Origin: Trichinella spiralis
Lineage: Eukaryota; Nematoda; Enoplea; Trichinellida; Trichinellidae
Reading direction: 5' to 3'
Assembly: GCA_000181795.3 (NCBI GenBank)
Contig: CM012953.1
Location: 7,884,307 to 7,948,306, forward strand
DNA: 64,000 nucleotides
Shown: positions 1-11,506 of the stretch, piece by piece
Numbering within the stretch: the first letter of the stretch is position 1
Layout of the letters: every line of letters starts with the position of its first letter
Notes under the pieces: generated by a model
The model's database searches: none
Seen by the model: only the letters and a program-made list of their open reading frames with translations
Told to the model about the DNA's origin: nothing
Translations under genes and position numbers: made by a program

Positions 1-535
1 TATTTTATTTGAAATTGTTATTTTTTCAGCTTTGAATTGAACAAGTAATGAATCAACATCTGCTATGTTGATAGCGAATTGGTTTTTTTTAATTTTTAAT
101 TGTAAGCTTTTAAATTTTAAATTATTTAATGTGTTATAAAAAAGTATTATCTAAAATGTCTTAAAGTTCATTCTGTTGCGAAATTTTCGTAAAAAATAAG
201 TGTGAAAACTGCTTTAAAAGTAAAATGAGCGGATAATTTATTGATTTTTTTGTTCATACTGCCTGTAATTTTAAATATCAAAAGTAAAGTCAAATTACAT
301 CAGATTTTACATAATTTTATGCAATATTCAATCGTACCGTGCTTGTTACTTTTAATTTTGTAAAACAGAATGTGATAAAGATGAAAATATAATAATGGCA
401 ATAAAAGTCTTACTAGTTTTAAATTATATTATCAACTTTTAAATATATAATTTGGCATCAATATTATCTGCAGTAGAGCAAGGTTGCAAAACTGCTCAAA
501 CACTTTTCTGAATCATGATATCTGATACTAAATAA
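1..535. other. AT-rich sequence, no gene seen
   Basis: No coding signal is visible in this strongly AT-rich stretch. It lies just beyond the stop codon of the minus-strand membrane-protein gene, so part of it is probably that gene's 3' untranslated region. I see no tRNA, ordered repeat or transposon remnant here. Confidence 0.5.
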
Positions 536-1651
536 TTAATGGCGACGAATGTAATAGCCAACCCATTGTGTAAGGTAAATAGCAATCATTGCGATAAACA
601 GGGCAACTTCAATTCCACAACAGACCTTAAAAAAGTACGTAAGCGCATTAAATCCAGTTGATTCATAATTACCCCTATCCATCCAAACAGTTGAGTTGTT
701 CTTGAACCTGTACGTAAGGAAATTGTAATAGCAGTACCAAGACTGATCAGCCATCCACAAAAGCCACCGGTGCTAAAAATTAGCTCCTAAAATATTGTCA
801 CTATATTTAAAATGTTAAATTTTTCTTTTTTACAGTTTTACACGAAAGCCATATACTGGTCATAGAATATTATTTAATATAAAGATTTACTTCACTTATA
901 TAATAAGTTTTATATTTAAAAAACCAAAAAACTACTTGTATTTTTACTATTGTTGAAAGGTTATGAATAAAATAATTATATAACATTATTTGTGAAAATT
1001 AAACATAAAGGTCAATATGCAAATCACATACCGCAACTACACAACATGATCTTTGTTCCCGACACTTGCATTGTATTGCAATATCAAGAATAAAGCTGAC
1101 ACAACAGTACAGGATAGTAATAGCTGCAATTCCAACTATGATTCCTACTTGATAATCGCCATAATACTTTTCAGCCAAACTAATAGTGACACAAGCGGAA
1201 ATCTAAAATAATTATCATTACTTTTAGCTACCTTAGAATATTCTTCAAATCTACTATTATTATTGTATGAATTTTGAAAAAAGTAGTGTTTTCATGCACT
1301 GCACTGTATTATATTACAAAATTACAAAAGTTAATAAATGAAAAAATGATTTTTTGTTGTGGAATTATATTTTGATTATGAATAATAAATTCACATAAGC
1401 AGAGAAGTGTTGAATTTTATTTTGTCTGAATCATCGTCTGGACAGTGAATTTTAGCATGGTAATCTTTTATCCAAACTGTAAAGAAGTGAATATTAAAAT
1501 TTTGAACATTTGAACAGCAACTGGAATGAATAAGTTTGCAAATCGATTAAACAACTTTGATGAAAGTACTTACAAGTAAGAGCGCTTTCAAAATGCACAA
1601 AATTATGCTCATCGAATTGGAATTTTGATTCCTACGACTTTTTCTGTCCAT
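536..1651 (-). CDS. small multi-pass membrane protein, unknown family (3 exons)
   Basis: Three exons join in phase 0 with GT-AG borders: 1651-1574, 1202-1032 and 772-536, giving about 161 residues. The start is the ATG at 1649-1651, which opens a basic, polar N-terminus (MDRKSRRNQ). Membrane segments are predicted by eye at about residues 14-36 (the helix is completed across the first splice), 46-68, and 130-153 near the C-terminus. Between the second and third lies a Cys- and aromatic-rich stretch (IQCKCREQRSCC, then RWLLWMADQSWYCYY). The protein ends in the basic tail YYIRRH. A MARVEL or tetraspan-like fold is possible, but I do not recognise the family. Support for a real gene is the continuous hydrophobic helix built across intron 1 and the matching phases. 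The function is unknown. Confidence 0.6.
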
Positions 1652-4600
1652 GTTAATCAACTTTCAAAGAAGAAAACAAAAGCCGAATCAATTTCAATGA
1701 TAAAATATTGAATTTGAATATTTTGTGAAGAGAAATGAAAAATTCAATTCAAGGATTTTACAAAATGTGCGACAAGGTGAAAGTTGATTTTTACAACAGC
1801 GGACGAAACAAACTTTTCATGGACGTTGTAAATAAAGGGCGAGAAGAAGAAATGCTTCGCTTTAAATAAACATTAAACCTTAGTCACGTTGGTCAGCGTC
1901 GGTTGTGACACTTTGATAGAACACGTATGCTGATACGCTTTTGCCGATTTCAACGTTCAGCAACTTTTATCTATTACATTGCCTCTTAAATAAACAGTGC
2001 ATTGTTGCCACACCAGCGTTGTAAAATTTTGCCTGCTACCCCTATTGACATTGTAGTGGACAGAAATTCAAAACATAATAATTTTTTCAAAATTTAAAAA
2101 TTGAAAAAAAATACAGAATATTTTGAAAAATAATATCGAAATTACTCGTAGTTCATTTCTTTCCATAATAACATACTTGTAAATGGTAAACATTTTTTGA
2201 ATAATTTTTCATATTCATTTTGTAAGTTTGTAATGGATTTTTTTATTTATTTGTGAAGATAAAAGTCAAAACAACTTTAAACATTTTAAAATTAATAAAG
2301 TTGAAAAAAGTCTTTCCAAATAAATTTAAAATCAACCTGTTACTGCACAATGTACATACAAGAGTAATTTTATTATTGGAAAAGCAGGTAATAAAAACTT
2401 TTTTATAATATTTAGAAGATCAAAAAGAAATTAAATTTATTTTTAACAAAATAAAAGTAACAAAAAAACTTTCACAATAGTGTAAAACTGACAAATCACT
2501 CGAATAAATTTGTTTAATTAATTGAACATATTTTCCTTTTTTATTTTCAACGGCAAGCAAATAAACATTCAAAAATTCTATCAATAATATAATTTATATT
2601 ACGATATATATATATATGCAAAACAATAATTTAAAAACAATGAAATATATAATATAGTTTTAAAAAAGTTGTATTATGTTAATTAGTATTATTTTATAGT
2701 TCAAGTATGTTGCATTCAATATGTGAGCTGATTGAATACTCAATGATCTGATAAGCATGTGATCTGATGGAATAATGCTCACATCAGCTTTTTAAAACGA
2801 CGGATTTCATCAATTTGGAATATTTTGTTTATTTTGAAAAACTAAAATGCAAAAAAAAAGAGAAGATTTTTTCTTGTTAAATTTTCAAAATCAATTTTTA
2901 AAGAAAATATAAATTGCATTGCACAGAAATATGATGAAAATTTGCAATGCGAATGTCGGGCATTTTGGACATGAGTTGGATGTTTGAATTGCTTAATTAT
3001 ATTCTTTGCTCTTTTATAAATAATTTCCTTGAAATGAAACGAAGCATGCAATTTATAGGAATTGAGTTGTCGATTTAGTCGGCTGCGTAAATGTTGGCTA
3101 AAATTGCCATTCATTTAATGAGTAATAAAATCAACATCCGAAGCTTCTTTGTTGGCACTGTTACGTGATGACATGCGAAACAATTTCTTCAAACTCTATA
3201 ATCTATAAAGAGAAGACATTCGATATTTTTGAAAACATCTGACTACATGATGAAGTATGATTTTCAAAGTAAAGATTAATAAAATGATTCCATTTTACTT
3301 GAATTTCATCTTCATGTTTGCAGCAGCATTTGTCTCTTGTTTTTGCAATTTATATGTTGGTAATTTAATTTGTTGTTTGTTTGTTTTAAAATATTATTAT
3401 TAGATATTCTTCAAAAAACTGAATCAATTTAGCATTGCGCAGTTAGGTGGCAGAAACTATTGACTTGAGCATAGCATGAGTGTTGCCAAAGCCAAAGTGC
3501 CAACTCAGCAAATCGTTACAAGCCTACCTACATATTTTTAAATATTCTTCCTTGCCAACCTGGTTTTAATTTTAATACACTTGTTGAAGTGATATTTCAA
3601 TTTCCGGTTTTTGGACAGTGATATTTTTTCGTAGCAATGCAAAATTTCCCATTGTTTACAGCTCATTTTTGCAAAAAATGGTTTTAAAAAAGAGAAGCAA
3701 GGTCGACAACAGCTCGCTATTAGCTGACATCCGCGCAACTAGCTGTCACTCCAACAGCCGTTGAACAAACACGACCAACTTTAATCATTGCATACGTTCG
3801 TCTGGTTTAATCGATCCATCTCCGACCACTCTGACTTGAATCCGACTGAAAAGTAAGCTTCTTGTATTCACGTCAACTGCAATCACATCCATGCTAGATA
3901 TTCCAGTTTCAAATAGTGAATTTTAATTTTTTGCATACGTCAAAGGTAGGCTGTTTCACGAAGATAAATTATTTCACAATTATTTGCTACAAGTTTGAAC
4001 ATGTACATTTTTTGCAATAGCATTCCTATATACATTTCATTCTCAAGGTGACTGAACATTAAACATTGAACATTTGCCTCAATCATATTCACTTAATCAA
4101 TAAAACATTTCATTGTATTATGTAATATTTCATTTAATCCTTATCCAGCAAATATTTTTTAAAACATATTCTTTTTTTTGAATTGTACTGCTCATAAAAA
4201 GGAAAATTAATAATAGCACGCTTTTCAAAGCTATCACTACAGATGTAAGACATGAAATGAAATTTTTATTTTGTTAAATTTTTTACGATGATCACAGCAA
4301 ATGCAGTAAATTATTTTTATCCAGTAAAAAATTGGTGGGTTCGACTTTGCGCATGTTTTTAATTATATAAATTTATACTTTCAGCGGAGCTTATCATCAG
4401 CTAGTCAATTTTGCGTGTAATCAGCGCGCTTGGGAAACATTGAAAAATTGTTCATCGTGATAAATAAATATCTGGGCATTTCGGTTTTATGTTCATTCAG
4501 CGAGATATTTACTTTTCTATTTAAAACAGTCATTATAGATCATATTTATCTTCATGCAATACTTTTATTTAACATATCTATAAATCCATTGAGAAGATTG

Positions 4601-7600
4601 CGATATTGACATTCGATCTTTTGTTTGCTTGAAGTGATGAAAAAAGGGGCATGAAATTTTCATTGAAATGAATAGCAAAATTCTATTTAAAAAAAGTTGC
4701 AAACCTATTTACATATTGAAGAGGCTGTTCGTTATGAGAGCATTGATTTTTGTAATTAATAAATGGCGCGTAAATGGAGACGAGAAATTTTAGCCTATTT
4801 AAATTGTAAAACATATTCTTTCATTTTTCATATTTTAAAACTGTTGCACATGTTGTATGCAATGAAAAAGAATTTGCTGTTTATCCAACAGATAAATTTC
4901 ATTCAGAAATTGATATATGCAAATTTAATTTAATTTGATCAGTGAAACTTTCAGTGATGATTTTTTTGTAAAAATGCATAGTGCAACGTTTGTTAAACTT
5001 ACCTTTTACGTATATATATATAGATACTACTTTAAGATAATTAAAAATTTTTATCTTTGTATAATTTATAATTTTTGATAATTTTTGTATGCGTAATTGT
5101 GATACAGAGCTGCTGGTTTTTCTACAATTTCCTTAGTTTGTTTGTAAATTCCTACAAATGTCATGTGAACAATTTCAATATTAGCATAATGATGCTCATT
5201 TTGAATAAGAAATGCCAGTCTTATTTATTTAAAACTTCACTTATTTTGTTGTCATATTTACTTTTATTTTCAAAAAATTTTAGCATCTACATTTATTTAT
5301 ATATTAATTTTTGTTTTCGTTGAAATATTAAATTTTTAGAAAATATAATCAGGAGAAAAATGTCAGTTTTGCCACAGTGAATCTGTTTTGTGTAAAGTGA
5401 AGCAAAAAGAACTGTAAAATGTATTATTTTTAAATATTTCAATTTTTGAATTTTCAAATTTATCGAGCAGAAATAAATTGTTTTTCAGTTATTGCAATGC
5501 AATATTAATATGCAACTGGGACAGTGTTTTTGTTTTCATTGTTAATGAAACGTAAAAGCACTTCCTTCTGAATCGAAGTGATAGAATGTTTTGAATGCAA
5601 ATGCTGCTGCAAATTTTACCAACTACCATTTAAATGGAAAATTTACTTTCGTCTCAGTTGACGATATTGTGACAAAGATTTCAGTGCGGTATAATTTATA
5701 ATTTGAAATTTATCCACTTTTGATTTTGTTAAATTTATCCTTAAACCAGTTGGTGGAGTTATGAATTGGCAAGTTGAATTGTGCCTGAGTTTTTTCGCTC
5801 GATGCAAGTATACTGTATACATTACAAGTATCCCGTCTTCGTCGAGAGGTTGGTTTTGTAATGATATGGTCGTTTCGTTGTATTCACATGCAATGTTCTC
5901 TTTCGTCGAATCTTTTTCTCCGAATCAAGTCAACGGTTTTGTCATTTGTTCAATTTTTAAATCCATTAAATACAATACACCAGATTTCATGTACAATGAC
6001 GTAATATTTTGTAATACATCTGTATATGCGCGTGTATTTCTCTGCTTTTTTTTGTTTTACATTTTCCTTTTATCAGCAGTAGCATTTTATGTTGTTGTAC
6101 AAGTTTCTACTTATGGCTTGTAAAATGTGCCAGAAGATGAATTGTACGCGCCTACACGACCGTATGTCAATCAGACTTGCTGTATCTAGGTCAGTTGAAG
6201 GATATGTACATTTTCAACGATTCTTTTATTGATGGGATATTTTGTTCACAGACGATGGAAACAAAGCCAACTGTTCAACAGTATCAAATTGGTTGAAATT
6301 ATTCTTGTCCGCTCGTAGGAATCAGTGTAGAATATAATAAATGCATACGTAGAATATCGAGCATACGAGAATGTATTGTAACGGTCGACGTTTGACTTGA
6401 CTTGATCCAACAATATGTAGGTCAGGCGGAACAAAGCTCGTCAGGCTTATTGAAGCGGACGATTTCGTTGCTCGAGTTCGCTTGCCCAGACATAATCTTT
6501 CTTCATCTTTCTATTGTTATTTCTGAATTCTCTTCACTTTTGCGATGCAATTTCAAAAAAAAAGAAGAAAATTATATGTGCTTCCTGCCCATTTGAAAAA
6601 TAGGCAAATTGTATTATTTATTTATTTATTTATTTATCATGTTTTTGCATAGATGTAAATTTTGTTCGTTGAAATTTGAAAATCGATCACGCATGTTATG
6701 TATATTTGTGGCATGTGAACATTCTTGACGGGTATTTTGATTCGATTTCCATCGAAACTTCTTTTTCAGATATTGATCACAGAGAAAGAGATAGAGAGAG
6801 TAGTGTTGTGGAATTGCTCGAATGCAGATCGCCGAACAATTCACGTTCACTTTTAATTCCTAGTCATCAGAAAACCGGTTTGCTTTATTTGATCACTTTT
6901 GTTGTTGTTGTTTATTTGTTTTGTTTTTCTTTTTTTTAATTTTATTTTAAAATAATGTTTTCAGCATATTTACCGTATTTTTTGTATGTTGATGAATCAA
7001 ATCGAATTGAGATTCATTAGATCGACGATACAATGATGTATCTTTTTTTCAAATAATTTTTTTTTCTCAAATTGAATCAAAAATTCAAATTCATCGATAT
7101 CCTCTCGAAGGGAAATTTGGTGATCAGTGGAAATGTTAGCAGTTGGTATGCGACAATTTATTTTCCCTTTTATCCGCTAACTAAAAAGTCAATAATCTCT
7201 CTTTCTCTCTCTCAAAAAAAAAGAATTTACAATTCAACGTCATGGAATATCATTAGTATTATTATTTTCACTGACAATTCTGCTTTGGTCATTTATCACC
7301 AAGTTTTATTGCTATTCTTCTCGAGAGTGGCTTTTTCATTGTTCCAATTTCATGCGATCAAGCGTTGCTTTGCTTGGACAAAAGTTGTGCAAATTCTGCT
7401 TTTGTGTACTGAGCAGTGAACCGACCGTATCAAAACAAAAGCACAGTATGGATTGATATTTTTATTCTTTTCCAAATTATATTTATACTTCTTTACTGGT
7501 GTAATCAGTATATTTTATTTTATTTTAATTATTCTTCAGTTGAATATTCATCAAGTAGAAGGTTTTACAGCAAATTGGTGACATTAAAATTGTTTAAACA

Positions 7601-7662
7601 GCCAACAGTATCATTATTGGTGGAAATGTCGTTCGTCGTTGAATTTGCGTCATGCAAAAGTC

Positions 7663-7696
<34 letters not shown>

Positions 7697-8145
7697 TGGT
7701 TCTCAATTTCTCTTGTGAAAATAAATATACTTGAATCATCGTGAATTTTATCAGCACATTATGCTGATCATCTTTCTTTCCCCAATTTGTTTGTAATTCT
7801 ACTATTGTCCAGTGTGTAATTGAATCTTCTCCCACCTTCCCACCCCCTCCCCTCGTTTTTTTTCAAATTCTAACATCATCATGCTGATCGAATGATTCAG
7901 TGCAATTGTTGATTTCTATTCTGAAATTCATTGTAAAGTGGTATCGATAGAAATTTCAACAGTTGTTGTTGTTGATATATTTTCTTGTTCAGCATTATTT
8001 ATCCAAGTCGGTCGCGCGTTCGATTACATCCAAATTTCACGTATGTAAAATGTGTTGTTTTTTCTTGTATTTTTAGGGAATTGTATCACAACAACGCTTG
8101 CTTGTTTTTTTGTGTGAGTGATTTGGTGGTGTTCGTGCAGTTTTT
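1652..8145. other. long AT-rich intergenic region, no convincing gene
   Basis: About 6.5 kb of mostly AT-rich sequence. Open frames of 60-120 codons occur on both strands (for example 2842-3114 minus and 5761-6123 plus), but their compositions are Phe-, Ile-, Lys- and Asn-rich, as expected for random AT-rich DNA, and no domain is visible. From about 5.75 kb onward the plus strand becomes T-rich, resembling the untranslated or intronic sequence next to genes elsewhere in the window. It may therefore include the leader of the POU-type gene that follows. A CAG repeat lies at 7664-7695. Confidence 0.5.
7664..7695. repeat. (CAG)n microsatellite
   Basis: About ten uninterrupted CAG units. They lie about 450 bp upstream of the POU-type reading frame, in sequence that may be its 5' leader. 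The frame reading Ala through it (plus) and the one reading Cys (minus) are both short and unsupported, so I treat this as a noncoding microsatellite. Confidence 0.85.
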
Positions 8146-9234
8146 ATGGCTCCAGGGTCGGAAGAGAATGAAGAACCCCCCGCTTTCGGTACGATGCCGA
8201 GCGTTGTTGTTCAGAAGAAGCGACCACGAACTTTGGACAGTGTGATTAGCACGTTGACTGAACGTAAAAGTTCGAAATATGCGGATCCGGGTGGAATGGC
8301 ATTGCCAGTTTTTCGTTCCGATCCGGACGGCGACGTGCTCATCTCCTGCGTCGATTGGAATTGCAACTGCAACGTCGCTTTGCACAGTCGGATGGCTTTC
8401 CGCGGTCAGTCGTATCGTCGTATTGGTGGAGCCGGTCGGTCGGCTGCCAGTCGACTTTACCATCAGCAACAGCTCCAACAGCAGCAACACCATTTGCAAT
8501 TGTTGCAGCAGCAACAGCAACAACAGCAGCACCATCAGCATTTGCACCATGGAAACGGCGGTGGGATTGGATCGACGTCGACGGCAACTTCTCACAGTTA
8601 CAAATGCAAACCGCGCAATCGACACGGCGAATCCGGCTCAACGCCGCGCGGTTCGTTGGCCAGCAAGATGAACAACGGCAGCAGCGGTGGCGGTTCTTCG
8701 GCTGCCTCGGTGGACCAGAAGAAGACGACGGTGGGCGCTCAGAATGACATCAAAGAATTTGCGGAATATTTCAAACGTCGACGTTTCGAACTCGGCTATA
8801 CGCAAAAGGATGTCGCGGCGGCTTTGGCCGACGAATATCGAGACATCGAATACACCCAACCGTCGATTGCCAAATTTGAACATTTGCATTTCAGTCCCAA
8901 TCGACTGAGCCAAATGCGCAACAGGCTGCAAAAATGGTTGGACGAAGCCGAGCGTATTCATGGTGCCGCAACGGCGGCCGCGGCTGCGGCTGCGGCGGCG
9001 GCAGCAGCTATATCCACAGGTTTGAAGACCAATTCTGATCCTCCGCTGGTGATGGTGGTCAATGGTCATTCACAACCGGAACCACTGAACGGTTATTCAT
9101 TGAACAGCAACAACTGCGACAATGCTAATAATAATAATAATAATATTGGTGATAATACTAGTAGTAGTAATGGTGTTGATGTTGATCAAGTGGAACATAA
9201 TTTTGCGGGTAACAGCTGTTCAGATGTTGCTTGA
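8146..9234 (+). CDS. POU-specific-domain protein without a homeodomain
   Basis: A 362-residue open frame whose ATG is preceded by an in-frame TGA at 8119-8121. Residues 201-269 form a POU-specific domain: FKRRRFELGYTQKDV matches the FKxRRxxLGxTQxDV helix pair, then TQPSIAKFE stands where family members have SQTTIxRFE, and the domain closes with LQKWLDEAE. This fold is a four-helix DNA-binding unit, so a nuclear transcription-factor role is inferred. Family members normally carry a linker and a POU homeodomain after it. Here the chain runs into poly-Ala (about 274-289), an Asn-rich stretch and a stop. No homeodomain frame is visible between the stop and the convergent TFAM-like gene at 9692. 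Upstream are Gln/His runs (about 106-135). The usual Arg of the RFE motif is Lys. The POU subclass cannot be assigned from this domain alone. Confidence 0.8.
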   Translation: MAPGSEENEEPPAFGTMPSVVVQKKRPRTLDSVISTLTERKSSKYADPGGMALPVFRSDPDGDVLISCVDWNCNCNVALHSRMAFRGQSYRRIGGAGRSAASRLYHQQQLQQQQHHLQLLQQQQQQQQHHQHLHHGNGGGIGSTSTATSHSYKCKPRNRHGESGSTPRGSLASKMNNGSSGGGSSAASVDQKKTTVGAQNDIKEFAEYFKRRRFELGYTQKDVAAALADEYRDIEYTQPSIAKFEHLHFSPNRLSQMRNRLQKWLDEAERIHGAATAAAAAAAAAAAAISTGLKTNSDPPLVMVVNGHSQPEPLNGYSLNSNNCDNANNNNNNIGDNTSSSNGVDVDQVEHNFAGNSCSDVA

Positions 9235-9691
9235 CTTGTTTCTCGATATGGAATAATAATTAATAATAATTCTTCTATTCTATATACTATGTTATCGGTC
9301 TCTGCATTATTTCTGGTATATTTTATTTTATTTTTTTCAATATCTCCTCATTTGTTGAAAACTGAAGTTCGACTCCCTCGCTCGCTCACACAGAGGTACA
9401 ATGTTGTAGCTTATCATCGATCTGCGGTATTTTGTTGGCCGCTTTTCTATTTATTCTCTGTCTATCCAACGCGTGTGTTCTTTCGTGTCCTGATGTTTTA
9501 TCATTTTTTAGTGATCGATGACAAACAACCCTGAGCTCGCTCAGATCAGGTAGAATGATGAGTTTATATTATTTTTCTTTGTTTTCTTTTTTTTTCATTT
9601 TGTTTGAGAAAAATATTTAATAAATAAATAAATAAATATGAAAATTGTCAAATGAAACAGCAAGAGAGGGAGAGAATGTGAGATTCTTCAT
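9235..9691. other. convergent 3' region of POU-type and TFAM-like genes
   Basis: The two genes end towards each other here, 457 bp apart. A run of AATAAATAAATAAATA near 9620-9637 on the plus strand can supply polyadenylation signals for the POU-type transcript. I searched all three plus frames for a homeodomain (WFxNRRxK-like helix 3) and saw none. Confidence 0.6.
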
Positions 9692-10810
9692 TCAAGCTGG
9701 TGATGGTTCTTCGGTTCGTGGTTTGCTTTTCGACTTCTTGTTGCTCAGATCATCCAAAATGGAACTGAACTTGGCTAGTGACAAAGTTCTACCGGCCGGT
9801 CGGAGGGTACCGATGTGCGTTTGGAGCCAGTCGATTTTGTCGACCACGTCACTGAGACCTCGGTTGAACATATCTTGTCGCCACTGGTCGAGACGTTCGT
9901 TTTCAGATTCCGCAATTTGATCGGCCCGACGTTTGAAAACCCGCCTCTCTTCGGCGGTCATCGAGTTCCACTGGTCCGAAACCGAACGCAGACGATGCTG
10001 CTGGCTGTCGCCCACATCTTTGTACATCGTTTTCAGCTTTTCGTGCATGAACAGCCGGTACGGCTTGGAGAATTTCAACAACGGACAATCGTAACGTTCT
10101 TTCAGATGGTCGAGCTCCTTTTTCAACAGTCGCCTAGTGAGCCGTTTGGTGTCGTCGAGCCGGATACCCAGCGTGATCGCCTTCAACACGCCGCCCAGTT
10201 TGCGCTGCTTCAACGACGTTTCCCACCGCTTCAACGAATCGCTGAATTCTCCGATCGCTTGCAACATTTTGCTTTCGTATTCCTTCTTTTCCGCGAGACT
10301 CAGTCGTTTCCAACTTTTCGCAAATTCCGGCATCGCTTGATGAACTTTCAACCCTTTGCCGGCCTTTTCGAAACACTCCTTTGTATAATACTGATACGCT
10401 GTGGATACTGGCAACGACGGATATTCGTACTTTTTCATCAACTGGGTCAATCGACGCTTCACCGACGCGATTTCTTTCCCCTCTTCATCCTCTTTTCTCT
10501 CATTTGAACTGAAAAATTAATTAATTAATTAATTAATAATTGAATTAAATCGAAACAATCACCTGTCGGTATTTTCCGCAGCTTCGACAGAATAGACCGC
10601 AAATGGTGAAACAATTGTCGTTTTCGACAAAAAGTTGTGCAATTTCGGTTCGGCAACAGAACAAAATGTTAACATTCGACAAAACGCTGCGAATGTCGTA
10701 AACCGCGTCAAACTGCTGTTCAAGATGCCAATTTCTGCCGTTCGATTGATCACAAATACTTTCACTTTTGTCAACTGTGAAACAATTCCTCCCGTAACTT
10801 TCAGCGCCAT
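9692..10810 (-). CDS. TFAM: mitochondrial transcription factor A-like protein, two HMG boxes
   Basis: Two exons, 10810-10563 and 10508-9692, are joined by a 54-nt AT-rich intron (GT-AG, phase 2) and give 354 residues. The start is the first in-frame ATG of the frame. The N-terminus (MALKVTGGIVSQLTKVKVF) is basic and almost free of acidic residues over the first 50 positions, as in a mitochondrial import presequence. Two HMG boxes follow, at about 113-180 (STAYQYYTKE, then WKRLSLAEKKEYE) and about 225-293 (SKPYRLFMHEKLK, then WNSMTAEERRVFKRRA). They are separated by a basic linker and followed by a Ser/Lys-rich tail. Presequence plus two boxes is the TFAM layout: such proteins coat and bend mitochondrial DNA and activate its transcription. 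A nuclear two-box HMG protein is the alternative, and the presequence argues against it. The gene lies downstream of NDUFAF7 on the same strand. Confidence 0.85.
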
Positions 10811-11506
10811 TTTCGCTTTTTCAAAAATCTTCAAACATACACTTTTCGTTATAAACCAAACGACCAAGCATGAATTCAATCAGAAATTGAAAGAGCAAAA
10901 AAAATCACCATCACCCATATTATTAAATCAGCGCTGTTATTGCGAATGAAATTCAAACTGATTTATGATTTTAATTTGAAACAAAAACAATTAACTAAGG
11001 CACACAACCCAATTTCAATGACAATGCAACAAAGCATTTCAACAATACACAATTTTGCATAACTCTGATCACATATACAAAATATAACTTTACCTATCTA
11101 CCTTGAGTTTCATAAGAAATGTACTGAAACTAGCTTTTCAAAGTATTTTTTCAAAATTTTTATCTCGGTTTAAATTTATTATGGCGAATAAATTATGCAA
11201 ATTGTAAACTATCGACAAATTTTCTTTCAATCAAATACAGAATTAAATGATAATCAAGAATAAAATTCATAAAAAATTAAAAACAAACTCCTTCTGCTTA
11301 CAATAATTATTCAACACACGCACACACACACACACACACACACGTGAATGATATAATAAATGCTTGAATAATAGAAAAAAGAAACAATAACTTTTTCTAG
11401 AACCAAATTTCAATATTACAGAATGACAATATTGCACTGTACTAAAAAAGAGCTGTTCAAGATTGACCATTCGAATTGAACAACTGTATATGATTAATTT
11501 TATTGG
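10811..11506. other. AT-rich spacer between TFAM-like gene and NDUFAF7
   Basis: About 700 bp containing the TFAM-like promoter region and the NDUFAF7 3' end. It includes an (AC)n tract at about 11311-11343. No further gene is visible. Confidence 0.55.
11311..11343. repeat. (AC)n microsatellite
   Basis: A nearly perfect AC dinucleotide run with one CG interruption, in the spacer 3' of NDUFAF7. Confidence 0.9.

Noticed and set aside
4330-4350. GGGTTCGACTTT, resembling a tRNA B box
   Set aside because: No matching A box or acceptor-stem pairing at tRNA distance. No tRNA gene is supported anywhere in the window.
5761-6123. 120-codon plus-strand frame with hydrophobic C-terminus
   Set aside because: Aromatic- and Ser-rich composition typical of T-rich DNA, with no family match and no splice partners. 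Probably chance, or part of a leader region.
9815-10507. 230-codon plus-strand frame antisense to the TFAM-like gene
   Set aside because: A mirror of the HMG-box exon: Phe/Gln/Arg-rich with no domain. The sense frame has two clear HMG boxes and a spliced presequence.
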